DNA of 64,000 nucleotides from Lentzea fradiae (GTDB lineage: Bacteria; Actinomycetota; Actinomycetes; Mycobacteriales; Pseudonocardiaceae): assembly GCF_900100955.1 (NCBI RefSeq), contig NZ_FNCC01000003.1, forward strand, positions 62,001-126,000. Direction: 5' to 3'. A program made the position numbers and the translations under genes. The notes below the pieces were generated by a model, which was given only the letters and a program-made list of their open reading frames with translations, ran no database searches and was not told where the DNA came from. Shown here in pieces: positions 1 through 7,699 of the stretch; position 1 is the first letter of the stretch, and each line of letters opens with the position of its first letter.

Positions 1-2
1 TC

Positions 3-938
3 TCACGCGTCATCAACAACGCGCGTCACGTGAGCGACAAGTCGCGGCGGGCCGTCCAGAGCGCCATCACCGAACTGGGCTACGTGCCGAACACCGCGGC
101 CCGCTCCCTCGCCACCGCCCGCCGCGGCGCTGTCGTCCTGGTGATCTCGAGCGACGACCCGGCGCTGTTCGCCAACCTCTTCTTCGCCGAGGTGATCACC
201 GGCGTCAACGCCGTGCTGGAGGAGACGGACCTGCAGCTGATGCTGCTGCTCGCCGCCTCCGCCCGCGGCCGCGAACGGTTCGCGAAGGTCCTGCAGTCCC
301 GCGGCGCGGACGGCGTGATGCTGCTGGCGCTCAAGGAGAACGACCCGCTGTCGAAGATGGCCGAGGACAGCGGCCTGCCCGCCGTGCACGGCGGCAGGTC
401 CCTGGACCGCCCGCCCCAGTGGTACGTCGACGCGGACAACCGGGGCGGCGCACGTGCGGCTGTCGAGCACCTGATCGCGTCGGGGCGGCGCAACATCGCC
501 ACCATCACCGGCGAGCTCGACACGCACGCCGGTATGTCGCGCTTCATGGGCTTCCGCGAGGCCACCGTGCTCGCCGGTCTGAGCGACGCGCGGGTGGCGC
601 ACGGCGACTTCAGCGAGACCAGCGGTGCCGCGGGCATGAAACTGCTGCTCGACGACCACCCCGACCTCGACGCCGTGTTCGTCGCCTCCGACGCGATGGC
701 CACGGGCGCCCTGTCCGTGCTGCGCGAACGCGGCAAGCGCGTGCCCGAGGACGTGGCGGTGGTGGGGTTCAACGACATCGTGACGGCCCAGCACACCCGC
801 CCCGCCCTGACCACGGTCCGCCAGCCGATCGAGGCGCTCGGGCGGGAGATGACGCGGATGCTGCTGCGGCTGCTGAACGGCGAGCGGCCGACGTCGCTGA
901 TCCTGCCGACCGAACTGGTGGTCCGCGACTCGGCCTGA
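3..938 (+). CDS. LacI-family transcriptional repressor, N-terminus cut by the window edge
   Basis: The reading frame is open from the window edge and ends in TGA at 936-938. The first visible residues (SRVINN, then VSDKSRRAV) are the end of the LacI helix-turn-helix and the hinge region; about 20 residues are missing. A periplasmic-binding-protein-like effector domain follows, with the usual family segments (GYVPNTAARSLATAR near the hinge, AVFVASDAMATGAL, and VAVVGFND near the C-terminus). Such proteins are dimeric DNA-binding repressors released by a sugar or related ligand; no ligand can be read from sequence. A GTG at 30 is inside the gene and not the true start. Its targets are unknown, but LacI-type palindromes occur at 48439-48452 and 63023-63036. 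Confidence 0.9.
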   Translation, partial: SRVINNARHVSDKSRRAVQSAITELGYVPNTAARSLATARRGAVVLVISSDDPALFANLFFAEVITGVNAVLEETDLQLMLLLAASARGRERFAKVLQSRGADGVMLLALKENDPLSKMAEDSGLPAVHGGRSLDRPPQWYVDADNRGGARAAVEHLIASGRRNIATITGELDTHAGMSRFMGFREATVLAGLSDARVAHGDFSETSGAAGMKLLLDDHPDLDAVFVASDAMATGALSVLRERGKRVPEDVAVVGFNDIVTAQHTRPALTTVRQPIEALGREMTRMLLRLLNGERPTSLILPTELVVRDSA

Positions 939-980
939 GCGCGGACCGGCAGGTCCTCGTGCGGTGCCACCCCGAACCAC

Positions 981-1065
981 GCGGCCGGTGCGGATGCCCC
1001 GACCTTCCCGCACCGGCCGCGTCCCCACAGCCGGTGCGAACGCCCCCGACGGCTTTCGCACCGGC
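981..1065. terminator. Tandem strong hairpins after the LacI gene
   Basis: Two consecutive inverted repeats lie 42 bp after the LacI stop. The first pairs GCGGCCGGTGCGG (981-993) with CCGCACCGGCCGC (1008-1020), a perfect 13-bp stem. The second pairs GCCGGTGCGA (1030-1039) with TCGCACCGGC (1056-1065). Both share the CCGGTGCG core, so alternative cross-pairing is possible. No U-tract follows, as is common for actinomycete terminators. Confidence 0.6.
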
Positions 1066-1221
1066 CCGGCCCTCTCAGTCCGCCGTGCTCAGCGCCGCCA
1101 CCGGACTCACCCGCGCCGCCCGCAAGCCGGCCCCCGCCGTCACCACCACCAGCGGGCGGGGCACAGCGGTCGTTCCCTCCCCCACCCGCGCGACATCCGA
1201 CAGGGGGTAACCGACGCCCCA

Positions 1222-1341
1222 GCGTGACGTGGCTTCGGAACGCGGGGTCCCCGCGTTCCCGTGGAGGAAACGTAGGGCCCCCGCGTTCCGTGCGGGAAAC
1301 ACGAAAGAGAGTTGCGAGCGGGGCGGGGCGTTACCGACAGC
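1222..1341 (+). repeat. 120-bp dispersed repeat, copy 1
   Basis: This segment recurs at 10432-10550 (inverted) and 59221-59340 (same orientation). It begins GCGTGACGTGGCTT and carries a near-perfect palindrome with 11-bp arms around a single base (1237-1259). A second GC-rich half-palindrome follows, then the invariant GCGGGAAACACGAAAGAG, and it ends in ACAGC. About 95 of 120 positions match copy 3 by hand count. It fills much of the 520-bp gap between the LacI gene and the DoxX gene (939-1458); apart from the hairpins and this repeat I see nothing else there. Confidence 0.85.
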
Positions 1342-1458
1342 ACCTCGTGGACGCGTGCTGAGGCGGTACACCCGGCGAGTTCGTGGGGCCGTGGTCTTTC
1401 GCGACGCCTTCGACGCGATCATCATGAGCCCTTCGAAACGCGAGGACGGGAGAATTTC

Positions 1459-1830
1459 GTGAACATCGCACTGTGGGTGGTGCAGGGCCTGCTGGCGGCG
1501 GTCTACCTCGCCGCCGGTGGCATGAAGCTCGTGCATCCCCGCGAGAAGATGGTCGCGTCGGGCCGGTTCGACTGGGCGAAGGACGTGAGCGACGGCGGTG
1601 TGAAGGCGATCGGCGCCGTCGAGGTGCTCGGCGCGATCGGGCTGGTCCTGCCCTGGCTGACCGGCATCGCCCCGGTCCTGACGCCGATCGCCGCCGTCGG
1701 GCTGGTCGTCGTGCAGGTCCTCGCCGCACGCGTGCACCTCAAGCTCGGCGAGAAGCAGTCGTTGCCGGTCAACGTCGCCCTGCTCCTGCTGGCGGCGTTC
1801 GTGGCGGCCGGTCGTTTCCTCGGCTGGTGA
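1459..1830 (+). CDS. DoxX-like small membrane protein
   Basis: A 123-residue, almost wholly hydrophobic protein with four predicted membrane helices (about 3-20, 45-65, 70-90 and 100-118). It carries the DoxX-like signature YLAAGGMKL near the start and a charged loop (HPREKMVASGRFDW). DoxX-family proteins are inner-membrane proteins of poorly defined function, sometimes tied to redox or detoxification. I chose the GTG at 1459 because GAGGACGGGAG sits just upstream and the hydrophobic helix begins directly after it; the open frame continues upstream only through repeat DNA. A TetR regulator follows 48 bp downstream on the same strand and may control it. Confidence 0.85.
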   Translation: MNIALWVVQGLLAAVYLAAGGMKLVHPREKMVASGRFDWAKDVSDGGVKAIGAVEVLGAIGLVLPWLTGIAPVLTPIAAVGLVVVQVLAARVHLKLGEKQSLPVNVALLLLAAFVAAGRFLGW

Positions 1831-1878
1831 GCCACGCGGCGAGTCGCGACTCCGGGTGGACCGTGACCGGCGGGTAGC

Positions 1879-2487
1879 GTGCGGACCGTGGAACACCTGC
1901 CGTTGCCGCAGCCCCGGCGCGAGGAGCGGGCGGACGCCGCGCGCAACCGCGCCCACCTGCTCTGCGTCGCCCGGCGGATGGTCGCCGAGCTGGGCGTCGA
2001 GAAGGTCACCATGGACGGCCTCGCCGACCGGGCCGGACTGGGCAAGGGCACGGTGTTCCGCCGCTTCCGCACCCGCGCGGGCATCTTCCACGCGTTGTTC
2101 GACGAGGAGGAGAAGCGGTTCCAGGAACGCGTGCTGAGCGGCCCGCCGCCGCTCGGTCCCGGCGCGCCCGCCGCGGCACGGCTCGCCGCCTTCGGGCTGG
2201 CGAGGCTCGAGTTCCTGGTCGAGCACCTCGCCCTGGTCCGCGCCGGGCTCGACACCGGTCAGCCGAAACCGCTCCAGCACAGCCCTTCGCTGTTCCACGT
2301 GCAGATGCTGCTGAGCGAGGCGGCGCCCGCGGCGGCGGCGAGCGGGACGCTGGCGTTGCAGCTGGTCGCGGCGCTCGAAGGGCCGATCCTGCTCTACCTG
2401 CACCCGGCGGAGCAGGCGGGCCCCGGCCTCGTCGTGGCCGACTTGGGCGCGAGCTGGTGTGACCTGGTCGAGCGAGTCTGCGGCTGA
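1879..2487 (+). CDS. TetR/AcrR-family transcriptional regulator
   Basis: 202 residues. The N-terminal helix-turn-helix is clear (residues about 20-65): RNRAHLLCVARRMVAELG, then VTMDGLADRAGLGKGTVFRRF. The C-terminal ligand-binding and dimerisation half is unspecific, as usual. It lies 48 bp after the DoxX gene in the same direction, so the two are likely co-transcribed, and regulation of that membrane protein is the simplest inference. Start GTG 1879; an in-frame GTG at 1888 is an alternative, and neither has a strong ribosome binding site. Confidence 0.88.
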   Translation: MRTVEHLPLPQPRREERADAARNRAHLLCVARRMVAELGVEKVTMDGLADRAGLGKGTVFRRFRTRAGIFHALFDEEEKRFQERVLSGPPPLGPGAPAAARLAAFGLARLEFLVEHLALVRAGLDTGQPKPLQHSPSLFHVQMLLSEAAPAAAASGTLALQLVAALEGPILLYLHPAEQAGPGLVVADLGASWCDLVERVCG

Positions 2488-2511
2488 CCGATCGCGGGTA
2501 CCCGGCCCGGC

Positions 2512-2919
2512 ATGACGACCTACACGCACACGGCGGAAGCCGACATCCCCGCCGACACGCTCTTCGAGTTCCTGGCCGACCCCACCAACCTGCCCCGCTA
2601 CTTCCCGCAGATGACCGCCGCCGAGCCGGAGGGCGGCGAGCAGGTGCACGTCGAGGCCGAGGTGCACGGCCACCACGTCGAGAGCGAGGCGTGGGTGCGC
2701 CCGGACGCGGGCAGGCGCTCGCTCGAGTGGGGTGCGGAGGGTCCGGACGACTACCACGGCGAGCTGCAGGTCGAGGAGGTCACGCCGGGCCGGTCACGGA
2801 TCACCGTGAGCCTGCACAGCGTGCGCGAGGCGTCGGGCGACGAGGTGCAGCGCGGGCTGGAAGAGACCGTCGCGGTGCTCACGCAGACCGCGGCGGCGGA
2901 CGACCGCCGGCAGGGCTGA
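2512..2919 (+). CDS. SRPBCC-family (polyketide cyclase/Bet v 1-like) protein
   Basis: 135 residues. The opening THTAEADIPADTLFEFLADP and the PRYFPQM segment are typical of START/SRPBCC proteins, a helix-grip fold that binds hydrophobic ligands. Alternating strands follow and there is a final amphipathic helix (residues about 105-130). No signal peptide or catalytic motif is evident, so only the fold class can be assigned. It follows the TetR gene by 24 bp and probably belongs to the same DoxX-TetR transcription unit. Confidence 0.8.
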   Translation: MTTYTHTAEADIPADTLFEFLADPTNLPRYFPQMTAAEPEGGEQVHVEAEVHGHHVESEAWVRPDAGRRSLEWGAEGPDDYHGELQVEEVTPGRSRITVSLHSVREASGDEVQRGLEETVAVLTQTAAADDRRQG

Positions 2920-2929
2920 GCTGTCCGCC

Positions 2930-2958
2930 GGGTGCGCGTGGCGGGACCGCGCGCACCC
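2930..2958. terminator. Hairpin between convergent genes
   Basis: GGGTGCGCG (2930-2938) pairs with CGCGCACCC (2950-2958) in a perfect 9-bp stem. It lies in the 40-bp gap between the SRPBCC gene and the end of the GntR gene, and can serve both strands. Confidence 0.6.
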
Positions 2959-2959
2959 G

Positions 2960-3685
2960 TCAGGCGACCGGTCCCGGCGTGCGCGACCGGTCCGGCTCCC
3001 GCCGCAGGTCTTCGAGTCCCGCCCGGACGTCCTCGATCGCGAGCCGCTCCGCCGTCTCGGCGTCGCCCGCTCGCAGCGCCCGCACGAGCGCACGGTGACC
3101 CGCGTACCGCGCGAGGTTGCGCTCGTGGTTCGCGAGGACGCGTTCGAGCGTCCTGCTCTTGCGCTCGGCCCTGGTGAACACCCTCGTCTGGTCGAGCAGC
3201 CTGACCAGGACGGCGTTGCCCGCGCAGTCCGCGACCGCGTCGTTGAACCGCTGCATCACGTCGAGCAGGGTGCCGAGGTGCCGTTCGACGGGACGGCCGT
3301 CCGCCAGCCGCTGCCTGCTGACGATCAGCAGGTCGTCCGCCTCGTCCAGCAGGGCGTCGAGGTGGTCGAGCTGGGACGGGGTCGCGCGGCGCGCGGCGAA
3401 GCGGGCGATGAGACCGCGCAGCGCGACCTCCACCTCCACCAGGTCCTCGACGGCGGCGGCCCCGATGTCGGCGACGACGACGGTGCGCGGGCCGGAGCGC
3501 TGGATCATGCCGTCCTGCTCCAGGCGGCGCAGCGCCTCGCGGACCGGGGTGGGGCTCATGTCCAGCCGCTCGGCGAGGCCGCGTTCGGTGATCTTCTCGT
3601 TCGGCGCGAGCTCGCCCGTGGCGATCGCTTCCTGGACCTCGCGGTACGCCCGGCCCGCCAGCGTCTCCCGGGATTCCTCGGTCAC
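2960..3685 (-). CDS. GntR-family regulator, FCD (FadR C-terminal) type
   Basis: 241 residues. The N-terminal winged helix (about 8-75) shows GELAPNEKITERGLAERLDM followed by the classical SPTPVREALRRLEQDG recognition helix. The all-helical FCD domain (about 90-225) contains the expected acid/histidine positions that can hold a metal and carboxylate ligand. FCD regulators usually repress neighbouring uptake or catabolic genes and are released by an organic acid or sugar acid. It is divergent from the MFS transporter at 3780 across a short region with a TGCTATAGCA palindrome, so control of that transporter is the natural reading. Confidence 0.9.
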   Translation of the reverse strand: MTEESRETLAGRAYREVQEAIATGELAPNEKITERGLAERLDMSPTPVREALRRLEQDGMIQRSGPRTVVVADIGAAAVEDLVEVEVALRGLIARFAARRATPSQLDHLDALLDEADDLLIVSRQRLADGRPVERHLGTLLDVMQRFNDAVADCAGNAVLVRLLDQTRVFTRAERKSRTLERVLANHERNLARYAGHRALVRALRAGDAETAERLAIEDVRAGLEDLRREPDRSRTPGPVA

Positions 3686-3712
3686 GGGCCAGATCCTACG
3701 GCAGAGCGAAAA

Positions 3713-3749
3713 GCTATTGCTTGACGGTTTTGCTATAGCATTCTAGTGT
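3713..3749 (+). promoter_or_regulatory. Promoter and GntR-type palindrome upstream of the MFS gene
   Basis: TTGACG (3721-3726) is followed after 17 bp by TAGTGT (3744-3749), a reasonable sigma-70-like promoter for the transporter. The perfect palindrome TGCTATAGCA (3731-3740) sits between the two boxes, and GCTAT (3713-3717) forms a further inverted pair with ATAGC (3735-3739). This AT-rich island stands out in very GC-rich DNA, and binding there would block transcription, as expected for the divergent GntR regulator. Confidence 0.55.
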
Positions 3750-3779
3750 GAGCGCGCCCACGAGCCAACGGAGGCTTCC

Positions 3780-5039
3780 GTGACCACACTCGCCAAGCCG
3801 GACGACCGGCGAACAGCCAGACGCATCACGTTCTACGTCGCTCTCGCCGTCTTCGCGCAGGAAGCCACCTGGGACTTCTACGACGCCCAGGTACCGCCGC
3901 TGCTGCGCGAGCACATCGCCAGCACCGCGCTCGTCGGCCTGGTCATGGGCATGGACAACCTGCTCGGCATCTTCGTGCAGCCCTGGATCGCGAACCGCTC
4001 GGACAACACCCGCACGCGCTGGGGCCGCCGGATCCCGTACCTCGCCGTGGGCATGCCGCTCGCGGCGGTGCTGTTCACGCTGATCCCGCTGACGACCGCG
4101 CTGCCGGCGCTGATCGCGGTGATCTTCGTGTACGCGCTGGCGGGCAACACCTTCAAGCCGATCGCGCAGGCGCTGCTGCCCGACTTCATCGAGCCGGAAC
4201 GGCGCGGGAGGGCGAACGCGTTCGTCAAGATCGCCTCGGGTCTCACCGTGCTCGTCTCCGCGCTCATCAGCGCGTTCCTGGTGGACGACCACCCGAAGCT
4301 CGCGTTCACCGTCCCCGCCGTGCTCATGCTGATCGGCACCGCCGTGCTCGTCACGCGGGTGCGGGACGAGAAGTCGCCCGCCTACCAGGCCGCGCTCGCC
4401 GAGGACACCGCCACCGGCGAGCGGACCACCCGCCTGCGCGACGTGTTCCTGGACATCCTCCGCGACCACGACCGCAGCCGCCTGCTCGTGGTCTGCGCGG
4501 TCCTGCTGTTCGGGTGCGCCTGGTTCTCCTCACGGGCCCTGTTCACCCCGTACGGCATGGAGACGCTCGGCCTGACCCGCGGCGAGGCCGGCTCGCTGAC
4601 GTTCCCCAGCGGCATCGCGTTCCTGGCCGCCGCCTACCCGGCCGCGCTGGTCGCCGAACGCCTCGGCCGCATCCGGACGATCATGCTCGGCATGACGGTC
4701 TTCGGCGCCTCGCTCGCCGTCGCCGCCCTCGTGCCGACTCCGGTGGCCACCGTCGTCGCGTACTGCGTCGCGGCCGTCGGCGCCTCCGGCTTCATCATCA
4801 ACGCCGCCGTCGTGCTGTGGAACCTCGCGCCGTCCGCGCGGGTGATCGGCGTCTACACGACGCTGTACACGGTGAGCTTCGCGACCGGCGGGTTCCTCGG
4901 CCCCGGCCTGGTCGGCGCCATGATCGACATCACCGGCTGGCGGTACATGTTCGCCGACATCGCGCTGCTGTGCGCGCTGGCTACCGCGGTCGTCCTGCGG
5001 GTCGCCTTCATCAACCGCCGCAACGCGAGCGCTTTGTAG
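3780..5039 (+). CDS. Major facilitator superfamily transporter (GPH/SLC45-like)
   Basis: 419 residues with about twelve membrane helices. The sequence DNLLGIFVQPWIANRSDNTRTRWGRR in loop 2-3 is the form seen in the GPH/SLC45 sugar-cation symporter branch, and the paired LPDFIEPERRGRANA follows helix 4. The substrate is unknown; a sugar or glycoside is plausible from the subfamily and from regulation by the divergent GntR protein. Start GTG 3780 is supported by ACGGAGG at about 3768-3774. A strong bidirectional hairpin follows the stop. Confidence 0.87.
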   Translation: MTTLAKPDDRRTARRITFYVALAVFAQEATWDFYDAQVPPLLREHIASTALVGLVMGMDNLLGIFVQPWIANRSDNTRTRWGRRIPYLAVGMPLAAVLFTLIPLTTALPALIAVIFVYALAGNTFKPIAQALLPDFIEPERRGRANAFVKIASGLTVLVSALISAFLVDDHPKLAFTVPAVLMLIGTAVLVTRVRDEKSPAYQAALAEDTATGERTTRLRDVFLDILRDHDRSRLLVVCAVLLFGCAWFSSRALFTPYGMETLGLTRGEAGSLTFPSGIAFLAAAYPAALVAERLGRIRTIMLGMTVFGASLAVAALVPTPVATVVAYCVAAVGASGFIINAAVVLWNLAPSARVIGVYTTLYTVSFATGGFLGPGLVGAMIDITGWRYMFADIALLCALATAVVLRVAFINRRNASAL

Positions 5040-5049
5040 TAGAAGCCGC

Positions 5050-5072
5050 GCACCACCCTCTCCCGGTGGTGC
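5050..5072. terminator. Bidirectional hairpin between convergent genes
   Basis: GCACCACC (5050-5057) pairs with GGTGGTGC (5065-5072) around a 7-nt loop, in the 45-bp gap between the MFS gene and the end of the B12-binding gene. Confidence 0.65.
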
Positions 5073-5084
5073 CCGTGACCGCTG

Positions 5085-6104
5085 CTACCGCACCGAGTCG
5101 ATCATCCGCCGGGCGCGCGGGAAGTCGCGCAGCTCGGCGGAGAGCAGTTCCAGCGTCGGCCCGAGCACCCTCGCGGGCACGCTGCGGGCCACCAGCACGT
5201 CGGTCGTCCAGGCCATGAACGTCCGGAACAGCTCGGCATCGTCGACGTAGAGCGCCGTCGCCAGGAACTCCACGATGTGCTTGAGGTCCTCCGCCGTGTG
5301 CTGGCGCTGCTCGTCGTCGTAGGACTTCATCGCGGGCAGGCGTTCCTCCAGCGCCCGGTACACCGACCGCACGAGGGTGGGCGTGCTGCGCGTGACCAGC
5401 GTGTACTCCTGGTCGACCAGGTGCGGCAGGTCGTCGACCGGCTGGTGCGGCGCGCCCGGTGCCGGGAGCCGCTTCTCCACCAGCATGTCGGCCGCCTGGC
5501 GGGCGTCGGAGGCCCACGCGTTGGCGCCGAAGCGGCGCGCGTACTTGCCGCCCTCGCCGAACGCGGCCCCGCCGACCATCACCGGCACGCCCGCCGCCTG
5601 GCAGGCCGTCATCGTGGCGTGCGCGATGGGCAGCCGGGTCGCGATGGAGCTCGACAGCGCCACCACGTCCGGGCCGGTGCGGTGCAGGTGGGTGATCAGG
5701 TGCGGGGTCGGCACCTGGGCGCCGAGGTAGTCGACGCGGAACCCGCGCAGCACCAGCACCTCGGACAGCAGCCGGGCGGGCAGCGCGTGCCACTCGCCGT
5801 CGACGCACGCGACCGTGACGCGGCCGTGCTTCGGCGGCTCGTACGGGCGGGCGACCGACAACGCCGACACGGCGCGGTCGTTGATCGCGGTGATCGCGTG
5901 CTCCTGGGCGACGCTGATCCGGTTCGCCGCCCACTCCAGGCCGACCCGGCGCTGCACGGCGCCGATGACGTCGAGCAGCACGAACTCGTGCCCGTCCTCC
6001 TCGGCGGCCTTCAGCACGACGTCGGTGGCTCTGCGCTCGTCACCGTCGAGCGCCGCCTCCCACAGGGCGTCAGCGGCGCCCACCTGCACGGCCGTCTCCG
6101 GCAC
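5085..6104 (-). CDS. CarH-type cobalamin-binding photosensory protein without a DNA-binding domain
   Basis: 339 residues. Residues about 10-88 form a B12-capping four-helix bundle with W58, nine residues, then E68-H69. This is the Wx9EH signature established for CarH/LitR photoreceptors, where it shields the upper face of adenosylcobalamin. Residues about 93-215 are a Rossmann-like B12-binding domain with EWH (H106 is the predicted lower cobalt ligand), YLGAQVP, ALSSSIA and VGGAAFG. A further helical domain (about 240-339) is unassigned. CarH normally has a MerR helix-turn-helix in front; here none exists, so output must be by protein contact. It sits 5 bp after the PP2C phosphatase gene with GGAGGTGAGG before the GTG start, so the two are surely co-expressed. 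I infer a light- or B12-dependent input to a partner-switching phosphatase; the function is untested. Confidence 0.85.
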   Translation of the reverse strand: MPETAVQVGAADALWEAALDGDERRATDVVLKAAEEDGHEFVLLDVIGAVQRRVGLEWAANRISVAQEHAITAINDRAVSALSVARPYEPPKHGRVTVACVDGEWHALPARLLSEVLVLRGFRVDYLGAQVPTPHLITHLHRTGPDVVALSSSIATRLPIAHATMTACQAAGVPVMVGGAAFGEGGKYARRFGANAWASDARQAADMLVEKRLPAPGAPHQPVDDLPHLVDQEYTLVTRSTPTLVRSVYRALEERLPAMKSYDDEQRQHTAEDLKHIVEFLATALYVDDAELFRTFMAWTTDVLVARSVPARVLGPTLELLSAELRDFPRARRMIDSVR

Positions 6105-6109
6105 GGACC

Positions 6110-7561
6110 TCACCTCCGGCGCGGTGCCGTGATCGCGACCACCGCCATGTCGTCGTGGGTGCCTTCGCCGATCCACTGCGACGCCAGCATGTGCACGTGC
6201 TCGGCCAGCGCCTCCGCGGGCATGCCGCGGCACTCGCCCAGCGCGCGCAGCAGCCGTTGCTCGCCGAACTCCTCGTCGCCGAGCGGCCCGCCGACGGCCT
6301 CGGTGATGCCGTCGGTGTGCAGCAGGCACGAGTCGCCGGGCGCGAGCACCACCTCGTCGGTCGTCGTGACGATCTCCGGCAGGATGCCGACCAGCGTGCC
6401 GCGGGTCTTCGCCGCCTCGACCCCGCCGTCCGCCCGCACGATCAACGCCGGCGGGTGCCCGCCCGAGGTGAGCCGCACGTGCAGGCCGTCCTCGCGCGGC
6501 GTCACGGTCGCGACGACGACGGTGATGAACCGGGTGCGGTCGGATGTGAGCAGCGCCTGGTTGAGCGAGCGCAGCAGCTGGTCGTGGTCGGCGACCACCG
6601 GCAGCAGGGCGTGCACGGTGGTGCGGACCCTGCCGGTCTGCACGGCCGCGTCGAGGCCCTTGCCGCACACGTCGCCGAGCACGACGAACAGCTCGCCGTC
6701 CTCCCGCTCGTGCACGTCGTAGAAGTCGCCGCCGACCCGTTCGGTGTCCTGGGCGGCGCGGTAACGGCCCGCCAGGTCGACGTGCTCGTAGCGGCGCAGC
6801 AACGGCGGCAGCAGGTCCATCGTGAGGCGCTCGGTGATGACGGCCTGCTGGGTGAACAGCCACGCCGCGGACATCGCGACGCCCGCACGTGAGGCGAACA
6901 GCCGGGCGAACGACTCCTCGTCCTCGTCGAACCGGCCGTCGCGACGCATCAGGATGAGAGCGCCCGCCGGCACGCCGTGGCCCGGCAGCGGGGTGACGAC
7001 GATGGACGAGACGTCGTGGGCGAGCCACGCGGGCGCCGCGGCCGGGTCGATCCAGCGCGACGGCACCGGCGGGAAGCCCTTGAGCGCCTCGCTGAGACCG
7101 ACGACCTCCTCGACGTCGACGCGCAGCAGCTCGTGCGTCGGCTGCTCGCCGCGGCGGCAGCGGGTGACCGCGTGTCCCTCGGTGGTGCCGGGCGCGATCA
7201 CCAGCACCTCGTCGGCGAGGTGGGTGGCGGCGAGCTCGGCCACGACGCTCATGCACCGCTCGGGGTTGAGCGAGGTCATCAGCGCGTTCGACATCCGCGC
7301 GAGCAGCTCGGCCCGGTTCTGCTGCAGCCGCAGGTCGGTGTCGTCGAGCAGCCACCAGGTGACCTCACCGCTGCCGTGATCGACCCGGTGGGCGGCATAG
7401 CTGCGCTCCGAGATGAGCACGGACTCCCCGTGCTGCCACCTCGGTTCGACATCTGCCGGCAAGAGCTCCTTCGCCGCGTCGTTCATGCTGTGAACGACCC
7501 CGGAAGCGTCGACGACGATGGCGGGACACGGCGAACGCAGCCAGCTTTGCACCGCGACCAT
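6110..7561 (-). CDS. PAS-GAF-PP2C (SpoIIE/RsbU-type) serine phosphatase
   Basis: 483 residues. A short PAS-like sensor (about 5-80; PAIVVDASGVVHSMNDAAKELL), a GAF-like domain (about 95-240) and a SpoIIE/PP2C catalytic domain (about 255-480). The phosphatase motifs GGDFYDV, LGDVCGKG, TSGGHPP, LLHTDGITEA and HDDMAVVAI carry the metal-binding aspartates. Such enzymes dephosphorylate STAS anti-anti-sigma factors and so release sigma factors. It is the first gene of a two-gene unit with the B12 photosensory protein. ATG 7561 lies 7 nt after a possible -10 element, so the mRNA may be leaderless. No STAS partner is adjacent; candidates lie at 23590 and 25436. Confidence 0.9.
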   Translation of the reverse strand: MVAVQSWLRSPCPAIVVDASGVVHSMNDAAKELLPADVEPRWQHGESVLISERSYAAHRVDHGSGEVTWWLLDDTDLRLQQNRAELLARMSNALMTSLNPERCMSVVAELAATHLADEVLVIAPGTTEGHAVTRCRRGEQPTHELLRVDVEEVVGLSEALKGFPPVPSRWIDPAAAPAWLAHDVSSIVVTPLPGHGVPAGALILMRRDGRFDEDEESFARLFASRAGVAMSAAWLFTQQAVITERLTMDLLPPLLRRYEHVDLAGRYRAAQDTERVGGDFYDVHEREDGELFVVLGDVCGKGLDAAVQTGRVRTTVHALLPVVADHDQLLRSLNQALLTSDRTRFITVVVATVTPREDGLHVRLTSGGHPPALIVRADGGVEAAKTRGTLVGILPEIVTTTDEVVLAPGDSCLLHTDGITEAVGGPLGDEEFGEQRLLRALGECRGMPAEALAEHVHMLASQWIGEGTHDDMAVVAITAPRRR

Positions 7562-7566
7562 TCATT

Positions 7567-7599
7567 CATTGTTCCATCCGTTCTGGATCAAGAACAATG
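7567..7599 (-). promoter_or_regulatory. Inverted repeat in the promoter of the PP2C/B12-sensor pair
   Basis: CATTGTTC (7567-7574) and GAACAATG (7592-7599) form a perfect 8-bp inverted repeat with a 17-bp spacer, in an AT-rich patch directly before ATG 7561. On the minus strand the arms read TTGTTC, 18 bp, AACAAT, which could themselves be -35 and -10 boxes. No regulator gene is adjacent. Confidence 0.5.
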
Positions 7600-7699
7600 T
7601 TTCGGCTCGCGCGTCGGTGGGTAAGGACTTGGCCGAACTGCCGTTTGCGCAGGTCGCCGCGATCAACTCGGCCAAGCCGTCCGGGCGGGGACGGGTTTG

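Noticed and set aside
1229..1462. Short frames inside the three repeat copies giving similar peptides (RDVA..RG.PA..., GNTKE)
   Set aside because: The similarity follows from the shared DNA repeat and its palindromes; frames on both strands look equally conserved, one copy has a 1-bp deletion, and no ribosome binding sites are present.
1075..2757. Large minus-strand frame over the DoxX, TetR and SRPBCC genes
   Set aside because: Low-complexity Arg/Gly/Asp/His sequence and no family motif, whereas the plus-strand genes are recognisable.
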